A stretch of 64,000 nucleotides of DNA, from positions 19,208-83,207 of the IMG/VR virus record IMGVR_UViG_3300034170_000023. The stretch is one strand, 5' to 3'. How positions within the stretch are numbered: the stretch's first letter is position 1; each line of letters opens with the position of its first letter. The stretch comes from a virus. This document shows, piece by piece, positions 8,704 through 17,097 of this stretch. The notes beneath the pieces are model-generated. The model worked only from the letters and a program-made list of their open reading frames with translations, ran no database searches and was not told the origin of the DNA. A program made the position numbers and the translations under genes.

Positions 8704-8879
8704 ACAATTTCCTTAAATTCTTCTACATCTTTATAATTAATGTTAAACCCTAGAAACGTAAAAGCATCGTGGAAGGCTGCTCCAAGCTCCTGAGCCTCAA
8801 AACAAGCATTTTGATCATTTATTAGAACTCGGTAGAATCCCTCACAGCCATCATCTACGCATTCGACTTCAATATTCAC
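8700..8879 (-). CDS. Small acidic protein coupled to thyX (GTG start)
   Basis: A 59-residue ORF. Its GTG start overlaps the thyX stop (GTGA) and its stop overlaps the next ATG, so it fits the tightly coupled operon. It is rich in Asp/Glu with CVDDGCEGFYRV near the start. Function unknown. Confidence 0.65.
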   Translation of the reverse strand: MNIEVECVDDGCEGFYRVLINDQNACFEAQELGAAFHDAFTFLGFNINYKDVEEFKEIV

Positions 8880-9559
8880 AACTGTTTCTCCATCAATTGT
8901 TCTAGGAACGGGAAGTGAGCAATAATAGCAGGCTTAACTTTCCGTGCTAAGTCTACATGCTCTTTCTGTGTAACACCCAAATCATCACGAACTTTCAGAT
9001 AAGTAATCCACTGACGTACAGTGCCATTTGCATACATATAACTCATTGTGTTACCTTCAGGAAGGATAACACGAGCACACTCTTTAGCGATATCATTATC
9101 TAATGCCCAACGGTAATTCTCTCGTACTAGATCCAACACTTGAGTCTGTCGTTTATTCCACTCAAACATTAAGTTAAAGTCAAGCTGATTAGTCAAATCA
9201 AGTTCAACACTATTCTGTCGATTCTTGGTATCTTGCATACGAGTTTCACGGATTACAAAAGTTTGGGCTTCTGCGTATCGTTGTGAGAATTCTTGAAACT
9301 TAATGCTTGAATGTCGCAGCACTTGACGAGCAATATCTCGTGGAGCTTCAATCTCAATCACAATATTAGACATATCGAATACTGACCAATGTCCTACACG
9401 CATACAATACTTTAGAAGTCCTGCTGCTGTGTCAAAGTTCTTCTGGTTCTCAGGGTTACTGACACGAGCGCAGTATGCTGGGAGGTCTTCTGCTGTAGGA
9501 ATGTAATCAACTACTGGAGTTGTTACACCAATTACTTTTGCACTGATAAAATCAAACAT
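8876..9559 (-). CDS. thyX: Flavin-dependent thymidylate synthase
   Basis: 227 residues from the start MFDFISAKVIG, which follows a strong AAGGAGAG site; an upstream in-frame ATG at 9586 lies inside the previous gene. ThyX makes dTMP from dUMP with FAD, NADPH and methylenetetrahydrofolate. The ThyX signature is present as RHSSIKFQEFSQRY, aligned to RHR-x7-S, with Ser in place of the second Arg. Other conserved blocks include SVFDMSNIVIEIEAPRDIAR and the C-terminal RQWITYLKVR. Together with nrdAB and the dCMP deaminase it supplies deoxynucleotides. Confidence 0.92.
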   Translation of the reverse strand: MFDFISAKVIGVTTPVVDYIPTAEDLPAYCARVSNPENQKNFDTAAGLLKYCMRVGHWSVFDMSNIVIEIEAPRDIARQVLRHSSIKFQEFSQRYAEAQTFVIRETRMQDTKNRQNSVELDLTNQLDFNLMFEWNKRQTQVLDLVRENYRWALDNDIAKECARVILPEGNTMSYMYANGTVRQWITYLKVRDDLGVTQKEHVDLARKVKPAIIAHFPFLEQLMEKQL

Positions 9560-9740
9560 TACTACTCTCCTTAACCCCGTTAACACTCTTCAAATATTCA
9601 TCAACCTCTTTCCAACTAATATTTGGAAAGTAGACGTACATCATTCCACTTTTAGCTAGATTGTCATAGTCTTCTTTCACCTTAATCAAGTCTTTCCAGT
9701 CTAGTTTACCACGTTCTGTTGGGACTGTTGCATGGATCAT
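9552..9740 (-). CDS. Small protein between mazG-like gene and thyX
   Basis: 62 residues ending KSVNGVKESSNV; not recognised. It overlaps its neighbours at both ends, as usual in this operon. Confidence 0.55.
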   Translation of the reverse strand: MIHATVPTERGKLDWKDLIKVKEDYDNLAKSGMMYVYFPNISWKEVDEYLKSVNGVKESSNV

Positions 9741-10216
9741 TTGAATTCCTTCCCAACAAACTTCTCTAGTGTTGGTCGCTTATGGTCAGCTAGTTTCAAT
9801 ACCTTCCCATCTTCTTGTCGCTTGACACAATACAGTGTTTCACCTTCATAAACTGTTTGATCAATATAACATGGAACACCATTCTCTTCCAGCACTTCTT
9901 TACTCATCAAAGCATATGTGTAGGAAGTTGTAATCTTACTTGTATTATTCTCACAAACAGCTTTTAGAGCTTTCTTTGTATCACAACCAAAGGAATACAG
10001 GAGATGCTCTAGCCAAGTGTTGAGGTACTGAATGTCACAATAAGCATCTAGAGCTTCGGTCATGTCATTCTCTTCACAAGCATCTACAAGCTCATTTGCT
10101 TCCTCTAGGATAAGCTTTGCTTGGAGTTTCAGTTGCTTCCATACATCATATTGATCACCCATTGTAGGAGGAGAGCCAATACCGTAGTTGAATTTTTTAA
10201 CTTCTGACTTGCTCAA
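9737..10216 (-). CDS. MazG-like all-alpha NTP pyrophosphohydrolase
   Basis: 159 residues. Residues 20-80 match the MazG/phosphoribosyl-ATP pyrophosphatase pattern: a helix with LILEEANELVDACEEND (an E-E-x-x-E metal site) followed by EALDAYCDIQYL (an E-x-x-D site). Such phage enzymes hydrolyse nucleotides, either dUTP-like NTPs or alarmone-like molecules. The substrate cannot be told from sequence. The C-terminal 70 residues are an extension of unknown function. The start is TTG. Confidence 0.75.
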   Translation of the reverse strand: MSKSEVKKFNYGIGSPPTMGDQYDVWKQLKLQAKLILEEANELVDACEENDMTEALDAYCDIQYLNTWLEHLLYSFGCDTKKALKAVCENNTSKITTSYTYALMSKEVLEENGVPCYIDQTVYEGETLYCVKRQEDGKVLKLADHKRPTLEKFVGKEFK

Positions 10217-10225
10217 TTCTCTTCC

Positions 10226-10450
10226 TTAAATTGTAATGTTGTTTGGTACTTGTTTATTATTAAAGTGTCGTCTTACTGCGTAGCCCCTCATCAAACTCCA
10301 GCAAGTACACGCAATAGTTGTGGAAGTTGCAATACCAATAGGGCTTGTAAAGAACATCAAGCAGCCTAGAGTTAGTAGCCAACTTCCGATCATGCCTATC
10401 GTAGTACTTGTTGCTATTTCAATCAAGGATTGTTTTCTAGTTTGTGTCAT
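10226..10450 (-). CDS. Two-helix membrane protein
   Basis: 74 residues with hydrophobic segments MIGSWLLTLGCLMFFT and IATSTTIACTCWSLM and a basic C-terminus (AVRRHFNNKQ). It resembles small phage membrane proteins of unknown function. ATG follows the DUF3310 gene with a short overlap. Confidence 0.6.
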   Translation of the reverse strand: MTQTRKQSLIEIATSTTIGMIGSWLLTLGCLMFFTSPIGIATSTTIACTCWSLMRGYAVRRHFNNKQVPNNITI

Positions 10451-10928
10451 CCTTAGCCTTCTCCTGAACTAGTACACGTTCTGCAAAGAATACCAGCTTT
10501 TCAGCATCATAGACAGAGTTATTACCTTTCTTTTTCTTGCCGTTACGATCAGCAGCCATTCGCCAGATTGCCTTAAACAGATTCCCTTCAGCAAATGTCA
10601 AACCAAGAGATTCAATAATATCATTGGCTTCAGCATCATAAGGTCCAGCAAGTGTTGTAGGGTGGGCTACATGAACCTTGTAATAGTTAACAGAGCCTCC
10701 TGTGTGTTCGGCTTCTTGTGTAGTGGTGACCTTACTGACACTCAACAACTCAAGCTCATTCTCAAAGAATGCTTCTGGTCCAGTAGTACCTTCTGCATAT
10801 ACTTCGTACCCCCATCGGGTGTCAGTGCCTAGTACATAACCAATCCAACCTTCCGGTACAGTTGGTGTATCACGGATAGCAATAACTTTGTCGCCAATAT
10901 TAAATTTCTTACTTTCCACTACCGTCAT
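10437..10928 (-). CDS. DUF3310 protein (T7 gp1.7-like C-terminal domain)
   Basis: 163 residues. The first 60 look like a small SH3-like beta-barrel (FNIGDKVIAIRDTP, GWIGYVLGTDTRW). Residues about 80-160 carry the DUF3310 pattern NYYKVHV ... DIIESLGLTFAEGN, found in T7 gp1.7, a nucleotide-kinase family member. A role in nucleotide metabolism fits the position beside mazG, thyX and nrd genes. Kinase activity here is inferred only. Confidence 0.7.
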   Translation of the reverse strand: MTVVESKKFNIGDKVIAIRDTPTVPEGWIGYVLGTDTRWGYEVYAEGTTGPEAFFENELELLSVSKVTTTQEAEHTGGSVNYYKVHVAHPTTLAGPYDAEANDIIESLGLTFAEGNLFKAIWRMAADRNGKKKKGNNSVYDAEKLVFFAERVLVQEKAKDDTN

Positions 10929-11064
10929 TATGTAACTCCTTTAGTCTGCGAATTTGTTCGATCATATCTGCTTGTTGTTGACGCATATTGTGCATCTCCT
11001 TGTGAAGCTTGTCAACAACTGTTTCTAGTGTTTCTACTCGTTGGTAGAGTCTGAAATCACGCAT
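10909..11064 (-). CDS. Short coiled-coil protein
   Basis: 51 residues from MRDFRLYQRVE with heptad-like LETVVDKLHKEMHNM and EQIRRLKEL. The start at 11064 is chosen because AAAGG lies 8 nt upstream. Function unknown; possibly SlyX-like. Confidence 0.5.
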   Translation of the reverse strand: MRDFRLYQRVETLETVVDKLHKEMHNMRQQQADMIEQIRRLKELHNDGSGK

Positions 11065-11611
11065 CTGTATGCCTTTCTGTGTACCCTGCACCTAGATTAT
11101 TAAGCTCTTGTATCATTTTATCACGGTACTCACAAGCTAAAGTAAAAGCTACCTCTCCATACTTTTTGTCTGTGAATGTTTTTGATTTCGGCTTACCATT
11201 GATATCTTTCCACTCAGCCCTCCACAACCACCTCTCTTCTCCTGCTATGTTGTATGCAATCCTGTATACCCCTAGGGTTTCATTAATACTATCAATATTC
11301 CTTTTTCTATTCCTCTGATTAATTTTAATCTCCACAAGACGAATGTTTTCAATACTATTGTTTAACTTGTTTCCATCAATATGATCAATAACTAGTCCAG
11401 TGGGTATAGGTCCGTTTATAGTCTCCCATAAAACTCTGTGAATCAGTTGAGTCCTACCATACCAACCCAATTGCCAATATCCGTGGCTGCCTACACACCC
11501 TACAATAGACCCCTTAGGCTTCTTCAGTCTTCCCCAAGAGTCACGGATATCCCTCTTAGCTACTATACCAGAAGGGCTTTCGCAGTTGTACTCTATATCC
11601 TCAATTTCCAT
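11057..11611 (-). CDS. HNH homing endonuclease with AP2-like C-terminus
   Basis: 184 residues. Residues about 55-100 form an HNH_3-type motif (HRVLWETINGPIP, VIDHIDGNKLNNSIENIRLV): first His, DHIDG core and the Asn-rich helix. Residues 115-170 (GVYRIAYNIAGEERWLWRAEW) resemble an AP2 DNA-binding domain. It overlaps both neighbouring genes slightly, as free-standing homing genes often do. It probably mobilises itself and is dispensable to the phage. Confidence 0.85.
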   Translation of the reverse strand: MEIEDIEYNCESPSGIVAKRDIRDSWGRLKKPKGSIVGCVGSHGYWQLGWYGRTQLIHRVLWETINGPIPTGLVIDHIDGNKLNNSIENIRLVEIKINQRNRKRNIDSINETLGVYRIAYNIAGEERWLWRAEWKDINGKPKSKTFTDKKYGEVAFTLACEYRDKMIQELNNLGAGYTERHTDA

Positions 11612-12374
11612 ATTTACTCATCACAAAATCTAGTGATATAAAAGAAGGTAGTCCAAACCCATCCTCAACTTCATGCAGCATTGTCAAACCCCTGAAATGA
11701 TTGTTACCTTGATGGCCCTTGTAATCCTCGTCAAATGGGTAACAAGCCCCGTTAATAACTCCAATCTGCATCTTACCATTCAGTGTTGGGCGGAGTGACA
11801 CATCTAATAACTGTTTATGTCCGACGACGAAGGAGCACCCCACAGTCTTAAGTTGTGCAAGAGCATTCCCCCCATAAGGTTTACCTGTAAATGGGTTAGC
11901 TAAGTAATGTACATAATTGATCCCATCAACAACAGCAGGCTTTAAAAACGGATACACAGTCCACCCATACTTCTCAAGGTTTAGCTGGGATGTTCCTAGA
12001 AAACCTGTGAACTCTGGATTATCATTTGCAAACCTATCAGCACGTGCCTCATGATTACCTAAGCAAAATACCATTTTTGGGTTATAGGCTTTCTTCTTGG
12101 CCTTTCGTTGGTTCTCCTGAACTCGCCAAATAGGTTCCATAATACGCCGCATTCCCTCATGACCAGCCTTTAGGTCATCTACTACCCTTCGGCCTTCAAA
12201 GCTTTTCTTGCCTTTGTCATAAGAACTTAGACTTTCCATATCAAAGTGATCACCAATATGCACAATCACATCTGGTTTCTTTGCTGCGATGTACTCGCCG
12301 ATTGCGGACAAATAGCTAAGGTCATGGCAAGGTTTGACTTGTGTATCGGCTATTACTAGATGTTTACGACTCAA
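11601..12374 (-). CDS. Calcineurin-like metallophosphoesterase
   Basis: 257 residues. Metal-site motifs in order: ADTQ (residues 9-12), GDHFD (41-45), GNHE (near 105) and GHKQ (near 185). This pattern belongs to calcineurin-like phosphoesterases and is common in phage replication regions. The substrate (nucleic acid or nucleotide) is unknown. The start is TTG at 12374 behind GGAGAAG. A second, shorter phosphoesterase lies at 44687-45193. Confidence 0.85.
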   Translation of the reverse strand: MSRKHLVIADTQVKPCHDLSYLSAIGEYIAAKKPDVIVHIGDHFDMESLSSYDKGKKSFEGRRVVDDLKAGHEGMRRIMEPIWRVQENQRKAKKKAYNPKMVFCLGNHEARADRFANDNPEFTGFLGTSQLNLEKYGWTVYPFLKPAVVDGINYVHYLANPFTGKPYGGNALAQLKTVGCSFVVGHKQLLDVSLRPTLNGKMQIGVINGACYPFDEDYKGHQGNNHFRGLTMLHEVEDGFGLPSFISLDFVMSKYGN

Positions 12375-12510
12375 TTTGCTTCTCCAATATAGTACCTGTT
12401 AGTTTAATATACATACAATCTAGGTCATTACTACTTGCGTAGAGTAGGTAGTCGTCTTCACTACTAAAGTCTACCCCACAGTATAAGAGGGTGTATTCTT
12501 GTAAGCTCAC
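12364..12510 (-). CDS. Small acidic ORF (GTG start)
   Basis: 48 residues. GTG overlaps the stop of the upstream gene and the stop overlaps the phosphoesterase start. It contains VDFSSEDDYLLYASSNDLD. Unknown. Confidence 0.5.
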   Translation of the reverse strand: MSLQEYTLLYCGVDFSSEDDYLLYASSNDLDCMYIKLTGTILEKQIES

Positions 12511-12737
12511 AGGATAACCTTATATTTAGCTTCAACAGCCATCTTATACAGATCATTGCAAATACTAATCATACTATCCAACACCTCTTGCTTTTTATAA
12601 ACACTGTTCTTGTGAAACTCATTAGAAATCTTCAGGTTACGTTCTTGCCAATTATCAATAAGCTCTTGTGGAGATTCTTGTTTATAATCACATTCTTTAT
12701 TGCTTGCAACATTGAATAAACTAATAACATTACTCAC
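12507..12737 (-). CDS. Small helical protein
   Basis: 76 residues if GTG 12737 is used (MSNVISLFNVASN), behind GGGG. ATG 12749 in frame is possible but has no ribosome site. Not recognised. Confidence 0.5.
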   Translation of the reverse strand: MSNVISLFNVASNKECDYKQESPQELIDNWQERNLKISNEFHKNSVYKKQEVLDSMISICNDLYKMAVEAKYKVIL

Positions 12738-12856
12738 ATCATGCCCCATTGATTCATAGCTACAAACAAGAAGAGGTAATATTGAGATAGTGTAATATCA
12801 TCTTGGAATGCTGCTGAACAAAGGTAATTGTATAGTGTGGCGTATAGAGTTTTCAT
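12734..12856 (-). CDS. Very small ORF
   Basis: 40 residues, aromatic and hydrophobic (YYLFLFVAMNQWGMM at the end). AGGAG precedes the ATG and the stop overlaps the next start. Unknown. Confidence 0.45.
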   Translation of the reverse strand: MKTLYATLYNYLCSAAFQDDITLSQYYLFLFVAMNQWGMM

Positions 12857-12864
12857 TCGTTCTC

Positions 12865-13026
12865 CTAGCAAACCATTTCAGGTTTATCAATACCAAGTTC
12901 TAGACAAAGTTTAGTAAGATTTTCGTCAGCCTCTTTCCATTTCTTAACGTATTCAATACTCCGTTCACGATTATCTTTTAGTTGTCCTGGAGTAAACTTT
13001 AAATCATTTAGGTTGAACTTGATCAT
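12865..13026 (-). CDS. Small helical protein
   Basis: 53 residues from MIKFNLNDLKFTPGQ, with GAGGG upstream. Charged helix (ERSIEYVKKWKEADENL). Unknown. Confidence 0.5.
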   Translation of the reverse strand: MIKFNLNDLKFTPGQLKDNRERSIEYVKKWKEADENLTKLCLELGIDKPEMVC

Positions 13027-13043
13027 TTTTCTAGTCCCTCTTC

Positions 13044-13184
13044 CTATTGTGGTATCCAATGCTTAGGTTTTGTTGCAGGGCCAGCTTTAGCTTGATAGAA
13101 GTATTGATTAACTTCCTGACGCAATTGTTTCAGTTCACTATCAAGTTGTGCAAACTTACGGAATAGTTCATCAATGTCACTCAT
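13044..13184 (-). CDS. Small coiled-coil ORF overlapping the HNH gene end
   Basis: 46 residues beginning MSDIDELFRKFAQLD with a helical heptad pattern and a Pro/Lys end (KPKHWIPQ). Its ATG lies inside the last codons of the upstream HNH gene. Unknown. Confidence 0.5.
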   Translation of the reverse strand: MSDIDELFRKFAQLDSELKQLRQEVNQYFYQAKAGPATKPKHWIPQ

Positions 13185-13767
13185 TTTTATTCATCTCCTT
13201 ATTTAGTACATCACGAATAGCATTTCGTCTGGCTAATGGATTCTTTGCAGATGTAGAGCCTTTACTCTTAATCCATGCATCTTGCTGTGCTGCCTTCAGC
13301 TTACAGAGTTTGATAACCTCCTTCTCAATACGACTCTCTTCGAAGCTAATACCTAGAGACTCGGATAGTGTTTTGATTAAGTGATCTTCTTTGCAAAGTA
13401 CCTGCAATCCATCAAAGTTAACCATGAGAATATTATTGAAGTAAGACTCAAAGTCTGAGACTTTTGTAAAACTACTACCTCCAATATATTTATGGTCAAT
13501 TTCAATGTCAGCTAACTTAAACATGTTACCACATATCTCACACGGAACCAACCATTTTGTTCGTGTGGTGTCATCCATGTCAGGAATTGTTTTAGAGTAG
13601 AGATATGCTAACTTAACATCACTCTTCATCCATGCCTGCCTAATAGCTGACCTTACAACACTAACAACATGCTTCTCTTGTGGCGATCCATCTTCATTAA
13701 GTTTCTTTTTAAACTGTTGAAGTTTCTCTTCTCGCTTCTTGATATCAAATTGTGATGGGACTGTCAT
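13177..13767 (-). CDS. HNH endonuclease paired with the FEN exonuclease
   Basis: 196 residues. An HNH/treble-clef site is visible at residues about 75-130: CEICG, EIDHKYIG, then NFDGLQVLCKEDH. The N-terminal region is helical and basic. It overlaps the exonuclease gene by 4 bases. Because it is embedded as a core neighbour of the exonuclease, it may be a replication or recombination nuclease rather than a homing enzyme. A role like endonuclease VII is possible but unproven. Confidence 0.75.
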   Translation of the reverse strand: MTVPSQFDIKKREEKLQQFKKKLNEDGSPQEKHVVSVVRSAIRQAWMKSDVKLAYLYSKTIPDMDDTTRTKWLVPCEICGNMFKLADIEIDHKYIGGSSFTKVSDFESYFNNILMVNFDGLQVLCKEDHLIKTLSESLGISFEESRIEKEVIKLCKLKAAQQDAWIKSKGSTSAKNPLARRNAIRDVLNKEMNKNE

Positions 13768-14711
13768 ACAAGATCAATCCCCATCTTACTCAAGGTTTGT
13801 TCTACATCCAACCTATCAGTTTCAAATCGTCGCATATGCGCACAATCCGTGTAAAGCTGCATCATCTGTAGCCAACTCCCTTTTACTTCTTCACCATTCC
13901 AAGCTGTGTACATAAACTCTTCTGGATACCAACCTTGATAAAGCTCCTTCATCTTCTCCCAACATTCTTTATCAGTAGTCAGTTGATCAAAGTCTTTGAA
14001 GGCGGATGCAGCACCATACTTAGCTGATACAAGTTCTGTAGGTTTATAACAGTCAGATGGATCACCTACACAGATTTGATAATAAAGAAACTTACGACCG
14101 TACCCCTTACCTTCTTTATTGAAACCACCTAACCCTGAGATATACATTGGCTCTTGCATCTTATCCCAGTTGTATAACCAACCCATGCACTGGTTTGCAT
14201 CCTTGTCAATCGTTGCCTGTACTATACGTTTTTTGGTAGTAAAACCTTCGTAAGCGTAAGCAGCTAGGACATCATCAGATTCCCGGCCATTAGCTTTTTC
14301 AGCCTTATATTTACCTATCAAGTAGTCTCTCGCTTCGGCTAAATGGAGTGGGCGCTGTGTATCTACACGGTTTGATTTGTACTTAGTTGGTAGGAGTAGA
14401 TTATCTCGGAAGTTGCCCTCACCTTGGACAACTACTTTCATTTCATCACAACCACTCTTCTCATGAATGCCTTGCAACATCATCTTCACAGTGTGTAGGC
14501 AGTTCTCTAAAGGTTCCGGTGTTTGTATGTCAGTGATTAAATAATCTTTAATATTCTTGTCAGCATCTTTAAGCCAAGCTTTGAATGCTGTCCGATTAGC
14601 AAACTCTACCTCTCGGTCATTATCAATATTCTTTACTAGGATTGTTCGTGTTTCACTTGCTGCTGATGCTTTGTAGCTGATTAAATCTCCATCGACTACG
14701 ACGAGGCTCAT
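13764..14711 (-). CDS. 5'-3' exonuclease of the FEN/PIN family (T7 gp6-like)
   Basis: 315 residues. Acidic metal-site motifs: VVDGDLISYKA at the N-terminus, GRESDDVLAAYAYE near residue 145 and ATIDKDANQ near 168, followed by VGDPSDCYK, which corresponds to the GDxxD helix-hairpin site. Such exonucleases degrade host DNA and remove RNA primers. Its gene is preceded by a terminator and follows the SSB region. ATG start with an AAGGAG-like site. Confidence 0.82.
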   Translation of the reverse strand: MSLVVVDGDLISYKASAASETRTILVKNIDNDREVEFANRTAFKAWLKDADKNIKDYLITDIQTPEPLENCLHTVKMMLQGIHEKSGCDEMKVVVQGEGNFRDNLLLPTKYKSNRVDTQRPLHLAEARDYLIGKYKAEKANGRESDDVLAAYAYEGFTTKKRIVQATIDKDANQCMGWLYNWDKMQEPMYISGLGGFNKEGKGYGRKFLYYQICVGDPSDCYKPTELVSAKYGAASAFKDFDQLTTDKECWEKMKELYQGWYPEEFMYTAWNGEEVKGSWLQMMQLYTDCAHMRRFETDRLDVEQTLSKMGIDLV

Positions 14712-14721
14712 TCCTTACTCC

Positions 14722-14746
14722 TATAAATAAGGGGCACGAAGCCCCT
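14722..14746 (-). terminator. Terminator upstream of the exonuclease
   Basis: On the - strand AGGGGC-TTCGT-GCCCCT followed by TATTTA. The 6-bp G/C stem with a short loop should stop or reduce transcription from the SSB side before the exonuclease gene. Confidence 0.7.
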
Positions 14747-14764
14747 ATTAAAACCAATCAAATC

Positions 14765-15046
14765 TTAGTAATTTGTCAACGTCTTATACTTAGCAATCAC
14801 CGCAGCGTTATCACCAGTAAACTCTTCAAACAATTGTTTAGCTTCTAGCTTAGCTGCCTGAGAAACGAATTTAATATCATCCTTTGAGATCCCTTTAGGA
14901 TTCTCATCCTTGTGAAATTTTGCATCAGCTTTCAAGGAAGCAATATCTTCAGAGAGTGTTAGTTGATCTGTAAAGAGTTTAACCAGACGATCAAAAAGTT
15001 GTTGTTCGTTCAAAGTTACTCGTGTCACTACGTTTGTATCAGTCAT
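14765..15046 (-). CDS. Helical hypothetical protein
   Basis: 93 residues, highly charged and helical, ending AAVIAKYKTLTNY. Located between SSB and exonuclease; unknown. Confidence 0.6.
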   Translation of the reverse strand: MTDTNVVTRVTLNEQQLFDRLVKLFTDQLTLSEDIASLKADAKFHKDENPKGISKDDIKFVSQAAKLEAKQLFEEFTGDNAAVIAKYKTLTNY

Positions 15047-15067
15047 TTGTAAATTCCTTTAGTTAAA

Positions 15068-15553
15068 TTAATATACGGTTGAAAGTGTTTGAATAGTATC
15101 AGAATAAACCCGTACAGCTTCTAGGTCATTATCCTTAATAGCTACTCGCAAAGCTGCAAAGAGAAGGCTTTCTGTTGAAACAGTTTCTTCCTGTGTCTGT
15201 GCTTGTACAACATAGTCATGAAGACGACTCTTTAGTTCATCACCTGAAATTGTAGGCTCTTTGACAAACTCATCATTCTCATCCAAGTCTACATTACTGC
15301 CATCAAAGTCTAGTGTAAAGAACAAACTCTTACAAAGTTTATAACCTTCTTCACAGCCACCATTGAAGTCTACATAAGCACTTACTTTATCGTAATCTTC
15401 TGCGTCAATATTGAATGGCTTTGATACTTTGTTAATTTTACTCAGCAAACTATTAACGCTAGGATTGTCATTATATCGAAGATTCCCCATAACGCAAGCT
15501 AGAATGTATGCTTCGGAATCTGTTAGGGATAGTGTGTGTTTTTTATTGCTCAA
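15068..15553 (-). CDS. Hypothetical protein beside SSB
   Basis: 161 residues if TTG 15553 is used (MSNKKHTLSLTDSEAY), which follows AAGGAG with 6-nt spacing. An ATG at 15580 in frame would include that ribosome site within the coding sequence. Acidic, not recognised. Confidence 0.6.
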   Translation of the reverse strand: MSNKKHTLSLTDSEAYILACVMGNLRYNDNPSVNSLLSKINKVSKPFNIDAEDYDKVSAYVDFNGGCEEGYKLCKSLFFTLDFDGSNVDLDENDEFVKEPTISGDELKSRLHDYVVQAQTQEETVSTESLLFAALRVAIKDNDLEAVRVYSDTIQTLSTVY

Positions 15554-15601
15554 GTGTTTCTCCTTAAATTGGTGACTCATCCTTGAGTCTTAGTTGTTAG
15601 A

Positions 15602-16246
15602 TCAGAACGGTAAATCAGACAGTTCGTCGTCTTCTAGCTCTACAACTTTCTTAGCAGTCTTCTTCACTGGTTCCTCAACCAAAGCTTTCTGTGCATCACT
15701 CTGCACTCGCTCAGGAATATCTGAGAAGTCATCTGCAAGTGATTCTACATCACCTAGCTCAGAGAAGTCATTAGATGCACCACCTTTCTTCTTATACTCA
15801 ACCAATGAATCAACCCGTACAGCCTTCAAACTAGAGAAGTGACCATACTCATTGTCTCGGATGTCATAACTAACAGTGCCTACAGAGCCGTTTGCAATGA
15901 GGATATCTTTAGTGATGTCCTGAAGCTTACCGTTATCACCTTTGAGGAAAGCACGAGGACGCATTGCATCAGGGATAGGTGTCAGATCCTTGTACTGAGC
16001 TGGCTTGCGAATAGCTAGAACGTAAAACTCATCATCGTCTGTTGGTGGTTCAATCTTGTAAGCCTTTTCAAAGTCTGAGCGATCAACTTCACGAGCTTTC
16101 TGTTTTGGAAATTCTTTGTTCCAAACTTTAGCTTCAGCTTTAGTGATGATCAAGTTCACTGAGAACTCTTTCTCTGTAGTAGAACCAAACTTGAAGTCTG
16201 GTTGTTGCAGTTTGACGTAAGCGAGAATGCCTGAAATAGTAGCCAT
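15602..16246 (-). CDS. Single-stranded DNA-binding protein (T7 gp2.5-like)
   Basis: 214 residues. An OB-fold-like N-terminal half (ISGILAYVKLQQPDFKFG, EFSVNLIITKAEA) is followed by an acidic tail ending ELEDDELSDLPF with a terminal Phe. An acidic C-terminus with terminal Phe is the partner-binding tail of phage and bacterial SSBs. It should coat replication ssDNA and contact the polymerase and the primase-helicase encoded upstream in the same block. Confidence 0.82.
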   Translation of the reverse strand: MATISGILAYVKLQQPDFKFGSTTEKEFSVNLIITKAEAKVWNKEFPKQKAREVDRSDFEKAYKIEPPTDDDEFYVLAIRKPAQYKDLTPIPDAMRPRAFLKGDNGKLQDITKDILIANGSVGTVSYDIRDNEYGHFSSLKAVRVDSLVEYKKKGGASNDFSELGDVESLADDFSDIPERVQSDAQKALVEEPVKKTAKKVVELEDDELSDLPF

Positions 16247-16328
16247 GTTTAATATTTCCTTAAATTATTTCATCATTATTTACAGCGCTTTTGCCTAAAT
16301 GGCGTTATTGCTTTTACACAATTCTTTC

Positions 16329-16547
16329 TTAATGTTTCGTCTCTTTCAAGCCAACCACTTTACCACTCACCCCATCCTCTTGCAAGCTTTCTTTCAACAT
16401 TTCTTCAAGACTCGTTAGAGACTCTTTCAACACATTCTGTTTATAATCCCCCCACTTTAGGAAGTCTGCAAAATCACTGAATGTATATTCTGTTGTGAAG
16501 GAAGTGTCACCAACACGTTCAGATTCGCGGATGGTTACTAGAGACAT
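16329..16547 (-). CDS. Small hypothetical protein
   Basis: 72 residues from MSLVTIRESERVGD; an in-frame ATG at 16568 would lie inside the upstream gene. Acidic helix LTSLEEMLKESLQED. Unknown. Confidence 0.5.
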   Translation of the reverse strand: MSLVTIRESERVGDTSFTTEYTFSDFADFLKWGDYKQNVLKESLTSLEEMLKESLQEDGVSGKVVGLKETKH

Positions 16548-16548
16548 A

Positions 16549-16719
16549 TTAACTAACCACCTTACCAAAGATTGGCATGTATTGCTGCTTCACAATGTAA
16601 GCTTTCTTATCTGTCACTTTCAAAGCTTTCTTATACTCCCGTGCAAGCTTCAAAGAATTAGCTACAAAAGTAATTGTCCCTTTTGAAGAATGCACATCAT
16701 ACTTATAACTTAGTTTCAT
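16549..16719 (-). CDS. Small basic protein
   Basis: 56 residues (MKLSYKYDVHSSKGTI), Lys-rich, predicted beta then helix. Its stop lies 1 base before the next start. Unknown. Confidence 0.55.
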   Translation of the reverse strand: MKLSYKYDVHSSKGTITFVANSLKLAREYKKALKVTDKKAYIVKQQYMPIFGKVVS

Positions 16720-16732
16720 GTCAAGCTCCTAA

Positions 16733-16900
16733 TTATCGAATAACTTTCTGTTTGTTGAGTGTCCAGACATTCTGGATAATCTGAGACTTTACACCAACCT
16801 CGGTAAGCATTCGCTTGAAGTTGCGTGCCTCTTCACGAGTAGTAAAGCCACCAGTTGACCCATCTACATCTAGTACGACGTATTCAGTCTTAGTAGTCAC
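16733..16900 (-). CDS. Small alpha/beta protein (GTG start)
   Basis: 55 residues. The GTG is preceded by TAAGGAGAG with ideal spacing. VVLDVDGSTGGFTTREEARN suggests a small beta-hairpin and helix. Unknown. Confidence 0.55.
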   Translation of the reverse strand: MTTKTEYVVLDVDGSTGGFTTREEARNFKRMLTEVGVKSQIIQNVWTLNKQKVIR

Positions 16901-16922
16901 TTATAACTCTCCTTAGTCCCTA

Positions 16923-17096
16923 TCAGCGAACTTGTTTGATAGTAGTTGGAACGAATAGTGTCTGATAAATCTTAGCTGTCACAAACCCTTGTTCCTTAAC
17001 CTCTGCCAAAGCTGCTCGTGCAGAAGAACGTGTTGAAAGGTCATCTGCAAAGATGTTGGAAGCGTCTTGAATGCTGTAGGAATATTTAGTTTTCAT
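16923..17096 (-). CDS. Small hypothetical protein
   Basis: 57 residues from MKTKYSYSIQDAS; ATG 17096 overlaps the upstream stop region. It resembles its neighbour at 16733 in size and alpha/beta pattern. Unknown. Confidence 0.5.
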   Translation of the reverse strand: MKTKYSYSIQDASNIFADDLSTRSSARAALAEVKEQGFVTAKIYQTLFVPTTIKQVR

Positions 17097-17097
17097 G

